Positions 7,045 through 11,467 of a stretch of DNA of 11,467 nt are shown here, piece by piece (position 1 is the first letter of the stretch; every line of letters starts with the position of its first letter). A program made the translations under genes and the position numbers. The DNA lies in assembly GCA_043818215.1 (NCBI GenBank), contig JBDRGC010000389.1, positions 1 through 11,467 on the forward strand. Reading direction: 5' to 3'. The notes beneath the pieces were generated by a model. That model had not been told where the DNA came from, searched no databases, and saw only the letters and a list, made by a program, of their open reading frames with translations. This stretch comes from JBDRGC01 sp043818215 (lineage in GTDB: Bacteria > Chloroflexota > Anaerolineae > Anaerolineales > UBA11858).

Positions 7045-7483
7045 GTTCGGCCTGTTGTTTGCGATCCAGAGGGGATGCGGACAGATTTTGGAGACTCTCG
7101 GCAAAACTAAGGCCTGCCTCGATTTCGGAAGAAATTTCATCTCTGTGAGCATGGTAATAGGACAGAGCGGCATAAACCTGCGCCAATGTGAGATCATAAT
7201 CGGCTGCTAATTGTCCTGGTGCGATCCCCATTTGCTCATGCCAGATGACGACATCCGACACGGTGATCCGTCTGCCGGCGATACGCGGTTTTCCGCTGCG
7301 AACCCCGGGTGTGGTTATGATCAGACCATCACCCTGCGTCCCGGTAATAGAATCTACGCCCACCAAAGCCGCTTTAGGTTTACCCCGGGATTCAATGACA
7401 ATGATTTCATTACCGTAAGCAACCCGGTTCATCAATTCAGATAGATTGCTGCGAGCGGTGGCTACATTCACTGTTCCAACCAT
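7037..7483 (-). CDS. Phd/YefM-type antitoxin domain fused to DUF433
   Basis: The protein has 148 residues from ATG 7483, chosen because AGGAG (7492-7496 on the opposite strand) sits exactly 8 nt upstream; a GTG at 7492 would overlap that SD. Residues 1 to ~50 (VNVATARSNLSELMNRV, then EIIVIESRGKPKAALVGVD) match the Phd/YefM fold, a DNA-binding antitoxin that neutralises a toxin and represses its own promoter. Residues ~55-120 (IITTPGVRSGKPRIAGRRI, VSDVVIWHEQMG, AADYDLTLAQVYAALSYYHAHRDEI) match DUF433, a winged-helix-like domain paired with DUF5615. The two domains are more often separate proteins. It overlaps the DUF5615 gene by 8 nt. Confidence 0.87.
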   Translation of the reverse strand: MVGTVNVATARSNLSELMNRVAYGNEIIVIESRGKPKAALVGVDSITGTQGDGLIITTPGVRSGKPRIAGRRITVSDVVIWHEQMGIAPGQLAADYDLTLAQVYAALSYYHAHRDEISSEIEAGLSFAESLQNLSASPLDRKQQAERG

Positions 7484-7518
7484 AATGGACACTCCTGTCT
7501 ATATCAACTGTTTTGTAC

Positions 7519-7547
7519 ATTGTAACAGAGAGAATCAGGCCTAACAA
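7519..7547 (-). promoter_or_regulatory. Sigma-70-type promoter of the toxin-antitoxin pair
   Basis: On the minus strand TTGTTA (7547-7542), a 17-nt spacer and TACAAT (7524-7519) are followed ~36 nt later by the antitoxin ATG at 7483. Spacing and boxes fit a housekeeping promoter. The -10 region sits in a near-palindrome (GTACATTGTAAC), a possible autoregulatory operator. Confidence 0.6.
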
Positions 7548-7572
7548 GACGTTGAGACAAAAGTCGCACTTG

Positions 7573-7705
7573 ATTAGACGGCAGACAGCAGATGGCGGAT
7601 GGCGGATGGCGGACAGTAGACAGCGGACGGCAGACAGCAGATGGCGGACGGCAGACAGCAGACGGCGGACGGCAGACGGCGGTCAGCGGTCGGTGGTCGG
7701 CTACC
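7573..7705 (+). repeat. GC-rich heptanucleotide array, 19 units
   Basis: Nineteen units run in strict 7-nt register from ATTAGAC (7573) to GGCTACC (7699-7705). The dominant forms are GGCAGAC, AGCAGAC, GGCGGAC, GGCGGAT and, near the end, RGYGGTC. Unit sequence differs from the GATTGGA arrays, but the period and purine-rich bias are shared. It ends 6 nt before the rlmN Shine-Dalgarno. Open frames through it on both strands are repeat artefacts. Confidence 0.92.
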
Positions 7706-7721
7706 AGTAAAGGAGAACACA

Positions 7722-8765
7722 ATGCGCACAAAACCATTCATTCTCGATCTTAGCTTACCAGAACTCACCGCCACTCTGCGATCCTGGGGAGAACCTGCCT
7801 ACAGGGGCAGGCAAATATGGCAGGGCGTTTACAAAAGTCTGTGGAGCCAGCCGGAGGAATTCACTAACCTTTCGCTCTCTCTGCGGGCCAAATTGGCAAA
7901 GCATTTGGCGTTCAGCCATTTACAGCCGGTCACAGTCTCTAACTCCACCGATGGGGAGACCCAGAAAACGCTCTTCCGTTTGCCCGATGGACATCCCATC
8001 GAGACTGTGCGGATGCGCTACGCCAAACGGCGCACTTTATGCATCTCTACGCAGGCAGGCTGCGCTATGGGCTGCACATTCTGCGCCACCGGCCAAATGG
8101 GACTACGCCGCAATTTGAGCAGCGGAGAAATTGTCGAGCAGGTTTTGTTTTACGCCCGCCAATTGGCTGCCCAGGGGGAGCGCGTCACCAATGTGGTGGT
8201 CATGGGGATGGGTGAACCATTCCACAATTACGAGGCCACAATGGCTGCCATCGACCAGCTCACCGACCCAAACGGGATGAAATTAGGGGCGCGCCGGTTC
8301 ACCATCTCTACTGTGGGGCTGATTCCCGCCATCCAGCGATTCGCGTCCGAGCGCAGGCAGGTAAATTTGGCAGTATCGCTCCACGCTGCTGATGACGATC
8401 TGCGCTCCGCGATGATCCCGATCAACAGAAAATATCCAATTGGGGAATTGATGTCAGCTCTCCGGGATTACACAGAGGCCACAAGACGGCAAATCACCTT
8501 CGAGTGGGCACTGATCCGGGATGTCAACGACACGCCGGAACAGACCCGCAAGCTGGCTGCCATCCTCCGGGGGATGTTAGCGCACGTCAACGTGATACCG
8601 CTGAATCCCACCCCGGGATTCGATGGTCAGGCCACCAGCATCGAACGGGCAAAGAGATTCCAGGCAGAATTGGTAAACAACGGCATTGCCTGCAGTATCC
8701 GCACCCGCCGGGGGATCGACATCCAGGCCGGATGCGGGCAACTCGCCAGCGGGGATAAACTCTGA
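7722..8765 (+). CDS. rlmN: Dual-specificity 23S rRNA/tRNA adenine-C2 methyltransferase RlmN
   Basis: RlmN is a cytosolic radical-SAM enzyme that methylates C2 of A2503 in 23S rRNA and of A37 in some tRNAs. The protein has 347 residues. The 4Fe-4S cluster motif is C114-x3-C118-x2-C121 in CAMGCTFCATG. The other conserved cysteines are C107 in RTLCIS and the methyl-carrying C338 in IQAGCGQLA, the counterpart of E. coli C355. GMGEP (162-166) binds SAM, and VNVIPLNP (289-296) is typical. ATG 7722 is chosen because AGGAG (7711-7715) is 6 nt upstream; an in-frame start at 7641 would translate the heptamer array. It is transcribed divergently from the toxin-antitoxin pair and ends at a bidirectional terminator. 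Confidence 0.96.
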   Translation: MRTKPFILDLSLPELTATLRSWGEPAYRGRQIWQGVYKSLWSQPEEFTNLSLSLRAKLAKHLAFSHLQPVTVSNSTDGETQKTLFRLPDGHPIETVRMRYAKRRTLCISTQAGCAMGCTFCATGQMGLRRNLSSGEIVEQVLFYARQLAAQGERVTNVVVMGMGEPFHNYEATMAAIDQLTDPNGMKLGARRFTISTVGLIPAIQRFASERRQVNLAVSLHAADDDLRSAMIPINRKYPIGELMSALRDYTEATRRQITFEWALIRDVNDTPEQTRKLAAILRGMLAHVNVIPLNPTPGFDGQATSIERAKRFQAELVNNGIACSIRTRRGIDIQAGCGQLASGDKL

Positions 8766-8803
8766 TAAAGGGGCGAAAATTCTTGTTGTAGGCCCGCAAT
8801 AAA

Positions 8804-8859
8804 AAGAACCCCGGTTTCCCGAAGACTGCGAAGCGTCTTGTAAAGAAACCGGGGTTCTT
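8804..8859. terminator. Bidirectional intrinsic terminator between rlmN and rplT
   Basis: A perfect 15-bp stem is formed by AAGAACCCCGGTTTC (8804-8818) and GAAACCGGGGTTCTT (8845-8859). The minus-strand transcript runs into TTTTTATT after the stem, and the plus-strand transcript into TTAATTT. The 26-nt loop holds a second small hairpin, AAGAC (8822-8826) with GTCTT (8835-8839). It serves the two convergent units. Confidence 0.88.
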
Positions 8860-8877
8860 AATTTGGCGTGGATTCGT

Positions 8878-9228
8878 TTAGGCGGTTTTGGCTTTTTCGA
8901 TCACGGTGGTGAAGGCCTGCGGATCGCGTACCGCCAGGTCGGCCAGCATCTTGCGGTTGATGACAATGTTGGCCTGCTTCAGACGGTAGATCAGGCGGCT
9001 GTAGGTGATGCCGTTGAGACGAGCCGCGGCATTGATACGAGTAATCCACAGGCGGCGCAGGTCGCGTCTGCGGACGCGGCGGTCGCGGTATGAATACCAA
9101 AGGCTTTTCATCATGGCTTCATTAGCGCGCCGGTAAGTACGGCTGCGAGCGCCAAATTGACCTTTGGTTAGTTTGAGAACTTTCTTATGTCGCCTTCGGC
9201 GAGTATAACCTGTTTTTACACGAGCCAT
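8878..9228 (-). CDS. rplT: 50S ribosomal protein L20
   Basis: L20 binds 23S rRNA early in large-subunit assembly. The protein has 116 residues, the normal length, and is highly basic in its N-terminal half: MARVKTGYTRRRRHKKVLKLTKGQFGARSRTY (residues 1-32) then SLWYSYRDRRVRRRDLRRLWI, IDs diagnostic of the family, followed by the globular RNA-binding end with NRKMLADLAVRDP. AGGAG lies 9 nt before the ATG. It is the last gene of infC-rpmI-rplT, 86 nt after rpmI. That gap contains a small hairpin (GGTAAC 9260-9265, GTTACC 9272-9277) before the SD. In other bacteria L20 represses this operon through an mRNA leader; that control was not traced here. Confidence 0.97.
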   Translation of the reverse strand: MARVKTGYTRRRRHKKVLKLTKGQFGARSRTYRRANEAMMKSLWYSYRDRRVRRRDLRRLWITRINAAARLNGITYSRLIYRLKQANIVINRKMLADLAVRDPQAFTTVIEKAKTA

Positions 9229-9314
9229 TCATTCACTCTCCTGCGAACCCCTGGGCGCCGGTAACTCTCGGGTTACCTGTTGCCTACACCCAACGGCCGC
9301 ACTAATAGGGTTGA

Positions 9315-9581
9315 TTAGGATTTGCCACTACGAGCGTTGGGGTTAGCCTTGTACTTGCTCATATAGGGGGCCAGACGGCGAATGCGTTTTTGGAAACCTG
9401 CTCCCTCGACGGGAATCATATCGGTAAACTGTGCTTTCGTCCGCTTGGATGTACGGCGGCGCAGGTGGCTCTTGCCGCCTTTGGTGCGCACCAGTTTCCC
9501 TGAACCAGTCAGGCGGAAACGTTTCGCAGTTGCTTTATGGGTTTTGAGCTTATATTTTCCGGTTTTCTTTTTCCGAGCCAC
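9315..9581 (-). CDS. rpmI: 50S ribosomal protein L35
   Basis: L35 is a small basic protein of the large subunit. The family core is clear: LKTHKATAKRFRLTGSGKLV (residues 12-31), then RRTSKRTKAQF and RIRRLAPY near residue 73. The protein is 88 residues against the usual ~65, with about eight extra residues at the N-terminus (MARKKKTGKYK) and ~15 after the normal LPY-like end (MSKYKANPNARSGKS). The start is GTG at 9581, with AGGAG 7 nt upstream. It lies 114 nt downstream of infC. That gap holds two CCGCGG words (9606-9611 and 9646-9651) that could pair in the mRNA, the promoter-distal one followed by UAUUUUU; a weak attenuator is possible. Confidence 0.95.
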   Translation of the reverse strand: MARKKKTGKYKLKTHKATAKRFRLTGSGKLVRTKGGKSHLRRRTSKRTKAQFTDMIPVEGAGFQKRIRRLAPYMSKYKANPNARSGKS

Positions 9582-9695
9582 AAGTACACTCCTCTCATAA
9601 AAATACCGCGGTTTAGAGCGACCTCAAATATCACCCTTGTTTTATCCGCGGAGAATCAACTAGTCGAACGCTGGTGAGAGCCTAAATAGCTTTAC

Positions 9696-10217
9696 TCACT
9701 TTGGGCCTTTGGCTGGAGCCAATATCATCAACATAGTTCGGCCCTCTCTGGAAGGGGCGTGTTCGATTTCGCCTACATCACCCAATTCTTCAGCGATGTC
9801 TCTGAGATCTTCCAATGCGATTTCCGGATAATGGATCTCTCGTCCCCGGAAACGAATACGCACTTTGACTTTCTTTCCTTCTGTGAGCCAGCGGTGAGCA
9901 TCGCGCACTTTGAATGAACGGTGATGCCCACTCGTTTTTGGTCGCAGACGGATCTCTTTGACCTCGACCTTGGTTTGTGCTCTGCGAGCCTCGCGCTCCT
10001 TTTTCTTGCGCTCGTAGATATACTTACCTATATCCATTACCCGGCACACTGGTGGATTGGCGTTAGGTGCCACCTCAACCAAATCCAGGCCAGCTTCTTG
10101 CGCAGCGCGGCGGGCTTCTTGGATAGGGATTACTCCTTTGTTTTCGCCATCTGCCCCAATCAAGCGAACTTGACGGGCGCGAATGCCTTCGTTAGCACGA
10201 AAATGTGAAGCGCTTAT
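9696..10217 (-). CDS. infC: Translation initiation factor IF-3, with apparent AUA start
   Basis: IF-3 binds the 30S subunit, prevents early 50S joining and rejects poor start codons. Family markers are NEGIRARQVRLIGADGEN near the N-terminus (residues 9-26), AGLDLVEVAPNANPPVCRVMDIGKY, and the C-terminal domain with KEIRLRPKTSGHH, VKVRIRFRGREIHYPE and MLMILAPAKGPK. No ATG, GTG or TTG precedes the conserved N-terminus. The frame opens after a TGA, and the only codon correctly placed behind the Shine-Dalgarno is ATA at 10217-10215, 6 nt after a perfect AGGAG. This gives 173 residues, the normal size. A TTG at 10163 would remove part of the N-domain and has no SD. Rare starts (AUU in E. coli) are a known feature of infC and make it self-controlled. 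Confidence 0.93.
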   Translation of the reverse strand: MSASHFRANEGIRARQVRLIGADGENKGVIPIQEARRAAQEAGLDLVEVAPNANPPVCRVMDIGKYIYERKKKEREARRAQTKVEVKEIRLRPKTSGHHRSFKVRDAHRWLTEGKKVKVRIRFRGREIHYPEIALEDLRDIAEELGDVGEIEHAPSREGRTMLMILAPAKGPK

Positions 10218-10223
10218 GCTTTT

Positions 10224-10233
10224 CTCCTCTCCT
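10224..10233 (-). promoter_or_regulatory. Double Shine-Dalgarno of infC fixing the AUA start
   Basis: On the minus strand two AGGAG words lie back to back (10233-10229 and 10228-10224). The second sits 6 nt before ATA at 10217-10215. No other start codon lies at usable spacing, so this site decides the infC start. Confidence 0.7.
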
Positions 10234-10302
10234 CATTACTGGAAGAAAACAACGTGTTTGAGACGATACAAAATAACTTATATTGGCGGTTTAACGGTCA
10301 GC

Positions 10303-10332
10303 ATAATACCACGAACAGGTGTGAGTCGTCAA
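10303..10332 (-). promoter_or_regulatory. Sigma-70-type promoter of infC-rpmI-rplT
   Basis: On the minus strand TTGACG (10332-10327), an 18-nt spacer and TATTAT (10308-10303) form a strong housekeeping-type promoter. The expected transcript starts near 10296, leaving an ~80-nt 5' leader before the AUA start. Confidence 0.65.
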
Positions 10333-10351
10333 CGCTCCGCGCGAGCGCGAG

Positions 10352-10493
10352 TATATCGCGAAAGTGTCGGTGACCAATTGCTAGTTTATTTGAGCCATCA
10401 CTGCTTCAACGCCGTCCACGGCGGGTTTGTTAGCCCCAGTTGCGCCGGGGACGGCGCTGTGAGCGAGAGACTGACCGACACTTTTGCGATATA
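10352..10493. repeat. 142-bp element with 20-bp terminal inverted repeats
   Basis: TATATCGCGAAAGTGTCGGT (10352-10371) and ACCGACACTTTTGCGATATA (10474-10493) are reverse complements at 19 of 20 positions. The interior contains a second pairing, CGCCGTCC (10410-10417) with GGACGGCG (10449-10456), plus a local hairpin in CGCCGTCCACGGCG. No protein is encoded. It lies just upstream of the infC promoter. It could be a MITE-like mobile remnant (ends begin with TA, as in IS630/mariner insertions) or a structured RNA; sequence alone does not decide. Confidence 0.7.
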
Positions 10494-10601
10494 CCCCGTG
10501 AGTGCCTTTAGGAAATTTTTTTTGCTTTCTTGTCGATGTGTTTGATTAATCGCTCTTTGGGATTTGCCAGGGAAGAGGTACTCTGTATGTATATTTTTTG
10601 C

Positions 10602-10630
10602 TTGCGTTCTGCCCTAAAATCCACTACAAT
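10602..10630 (+). promoter_or_regulatory. Candidate promoter of the small membrane protein gene
   Basis: TTGCGT (10602-10607), a 17-nt spacer and TACAAT (10625-10630) match sigma-70 consensus well. The transcript would begin near 10637 and carry a ~175-nt leader before the ATG at 10813. Confidence 0.5.
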
Positions 10631-10636
10631 CTAAGC

Positions 10637-10812
10637 AGCCCCCCCCAAAGTTTGGGGAGGGACGGCTCCCCCAGACTTGTCCTGCGAAGACCTCGACCGC
10701 GAAGTCCCCGAAGGGGGAAGGTAGTAAGGGAGCCTGCCGAAGGGATTAGGAGCCGGGGGCGTTCCCCTGATTTTTAAGACGATACGAAAAAAGCAATACG
10801 AGGACAATCGCC
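10637..10812 (+). other. Structured, hairpin-rich 5' leader or intergenic repeat
   Basis: This stretch is dense in complementary words: CCCCAAA-G-TTTGGGG (about 10644-10658), GGCTCCC (10664-10670) with GGGAGCC (10728-10734), CCCCGAAGGGG (about 10706-10716) and repeated CCGAAGGG. It ends in a terminator-like hairpin and then the SD AGGA (10801-10804). It matches no riboswitch class I can recognise. It could be a cis-regulatory leader or a dispersed intergenic repeat. Confidence 0.4.
10754..10775 (+). terminator. Terminator-like hairpin in the leader
   Basis: GGGG (10756-10759), loop CGTT and CCCC (10764-10767), extended by one G-T and one C-G pair, are followed by ATTTTT (10770-10775). This is a short intrinsic-terminator shape 37 nt before the start codon, so it would act as an attenuator if functional. 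The stem is only 6 bp. Confidence 0.35.
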
Positions 10813-11274
10813 ATGAAACAAGACCGCTTTTTATTAGTAATACTGGGAGTAATCGGCCTGCTGATCGTGCTGGCTGTTGTGCTGTTCTTCGCCCGGCAAG
10901 GCCCGCAAGAGTATGGCCCAGAAGATACCCCGGAGGGCGTCCTGCGGAATTATGTGCTGGCTCTGCAAAATGAAGATTATGCGCGGGCTTACAAGTACCT
11001 GCAAGACGCCGAAGGAAAGCCAGATTTCACTCAATTCCGCCAAAGGTTTTTGGCAATGGATATGAGTCGTGAGCGTACATCCGTACAGATCGGCGAAGTT
11101 GACCAGGCTGATGACGAGGCAGTCGTGGGGTTGATTATCACTTATGGGGGGAATCAACCTTTTACTAGCAACTGGAGTGAAAATGACGCGGCTTTAGTGA
11201 CGCGGCAAGATGGGGAATGGAAACTGACGTATATGCCTTATCCCTATTGGGATTGGGACTGGTATTCGGAGTAG
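10813..11274 (+). CDS. Single-pass membrane protein of unknown function
   Basis: I do not recognise a named family. The protein has 153 residues. Residues 6-27 (FLLVILGVIGLLIVLAVVLFF) form one hydrophobic helix behind a short charged N-terminus (MKQDR), so the rest is probably extracytoplasmic. The soluble part starts with TPEGVLRNYVLALQNEDYARAYKYL (39-63), resembling the opening helices of small NTF2-like/DUF4878-type lipoprotein and membrane domains, and ends with a beta-rich segment (VGLIITYGG, AALVTRQDGEWKLTYMPYPYWDWDWY) with an aromatic C-terminus. No lipobox cysteine is present. AGGA lies 8 nt before ATG 10813. It stands alone after the structured leader, facing away from infC. Confidence 0.85.
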   Translation: MKQDRFLLVILGVIGLLIVLAVVLFFARQGPQEYGPEDTPEGVLRNYVLALQNEDYARAYKYLQDAEGKPDFTQFRQRFLAMDMSRERTSVQIGEVDQADDEAVVGLIITYGGNQPFTSNWSENDAALVTRQDGEWKLTYMPYPYWDWDWYSE

Positions 11275-11280
11275 TTGCCC

Positions 11281-11308
11281 CGTGAAGCGTGAAACGTGAA
11301 TCGTGATC
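11281..11308 (+). repeat. CGTGAAN heptanucleotide repeat, four units
   Basis: CGTGAAG, CGTGAAA, CGTGAAT and CGTGATC follow each other without a gap, beginning 6 nt after the stop of the membrane protein gene. This is a fourth heptamer family with the same 7-nt period. Confidence 0.8.
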
Positions 11309-11310
11309 CC

Positions 11311-11467
11311 GTAAGAACACACCTGCACTCACCTGCACTCCTGTAAGAACTTCGGGACGATGTGCGTTCCGACGGAAGTGCGCAGTGCCTGCTAGGTATG
11401 CGTTCCGGTGCAAGTGTAGTGACGATGTGCGTGATGCAAAAGTGCGTCGCACCTTGTTTCCAAGAAA
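11311..11467. repeat. Cluster of short direct and palindromic repeats at the window end
   Basis: Several words recur: GTAAGAAC (11311-11318, 11343-11350), a direct 10-bp duplication ACCTGCACTC (11321-11340), GACGATGTGCGT (11356-11367, 11421-11432), TGCGTTCC (twice), and AAGTGCGTCGCACC (11440-11453), which relates in reverse to 6656-6687. No convincing gene is present. It is probably intergenic repeat DNA continuing past the window. Confidence 0.6.

Noticed and set aside
7045..7197. 51-codon N-terminal extension of the DUF5615 protein
   Set aside because: It lies wholly inside the DUF433 coding region and precedes the conserved FHLDEH start; GTG 7044 fits the usual overlap arrangement.
7641..7721. 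N-terminal extension of RlmN
   Set aside because: It would translate the heptamer array, and ATG 7722 has a perfect SD and matches family length.
7504..7774. Open frames on both strands through the heptamer array
   Set aside because: Their translations are simple periodic repeats; they are open only because a 7-nt unit without stops stays open in several frames.
10163..10214. TTG 10163 as the infC start
   Set aside because: No SD nearby, and it would cut off conserved NEGIRARQVR residues.
10183..10545. 120-codon plus-strand frame over the infC leader and the inverted-repeat element
   Set aside because: It crosses the infC promoter and both repeat arms, has no SD, and shows no protein-like conservation signal.
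10637..10812. Known riboswitch (cobalamin, SAM, fluoride, c-di-GMP types)
   Set aside because: I looked for the conserved core words of these classes and did not find them; only generic hairpins are seen.

Overview
The window is chromosomal DNA from a bacterium, most likely a member of the Chloroflexota (Anaerolineae-like). That placement is an inference from protein style and from intergenic DNA crowded with short repeats. No rRNA or other decisive marker is present. No tRNA, rRNA, CRISPR array or transposase gene was found.

Layout. (1) Positions 1-85 hold a palindromic REP-like repeat. (2) 145-6656 is a run of five plus-strand genes. A thiolase, a class III aminotransferase and an amidohydrolase are chained by two 4-base ATGA overlaps; the amidohydrolase is MtaD-like and carries a CYTH-type domain at its C-terminus. 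A calcineurin-like phosphoesterase and an inositol-monophosphatase-family enzyme follow, each separated from the gene before it by a heptanucleotide repeat array. (3) 6709-7483 (minus) is a two-gene cassette resembling a type II toxin-antitoxin module: a Phd/YefM-DUF433 fusion followed by a DUF5615 PIN-like protein, with a good sigma-70-type promoter. (4) 7722-8765 (plus) is rlmN. (5) 8804-8859 is a bidirectional terminator shared with the minus-strand infC-rpmI-rplT operon (10217-8878). (6) 10218-10812 has no gene; it holds the infC promoter, a 142-bp inverted-repeat element and a structured leader. (7) 10813-11274 encodes a small single-pass membrane protein. (8) The end of the window is repeat DNA.

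How the genes relate. The first three genes overlap and are probably cotranslated, which suggests a catabolic or CoA-linked amino-acid route, but the substrates cannot be read from sequence. The infC-rpmI-rplT genes form the classical translation operon. Here infC appears to start at a rare AUA codon behind a perfect Shine-Dalgarno sequence, which fits the known control of infC by IF3 through poor start codons.

The most striking signal is a set of heptanucleotide arrays. Four arrays with different unit sequences all keep an exact 7-nt register, and three of them lie in gene-flanking gaps, touching or nearly touching stop and start codons. One array switches strand in the middle, one supplies part of a stop codon, and one carries an SD-like GGAG in nearly every unit. 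Short repeats of other periods also lie inside coding sequence: a 19-bp repeat in the aminotransferase tail and an 8-bp repeat in the phosphatase.
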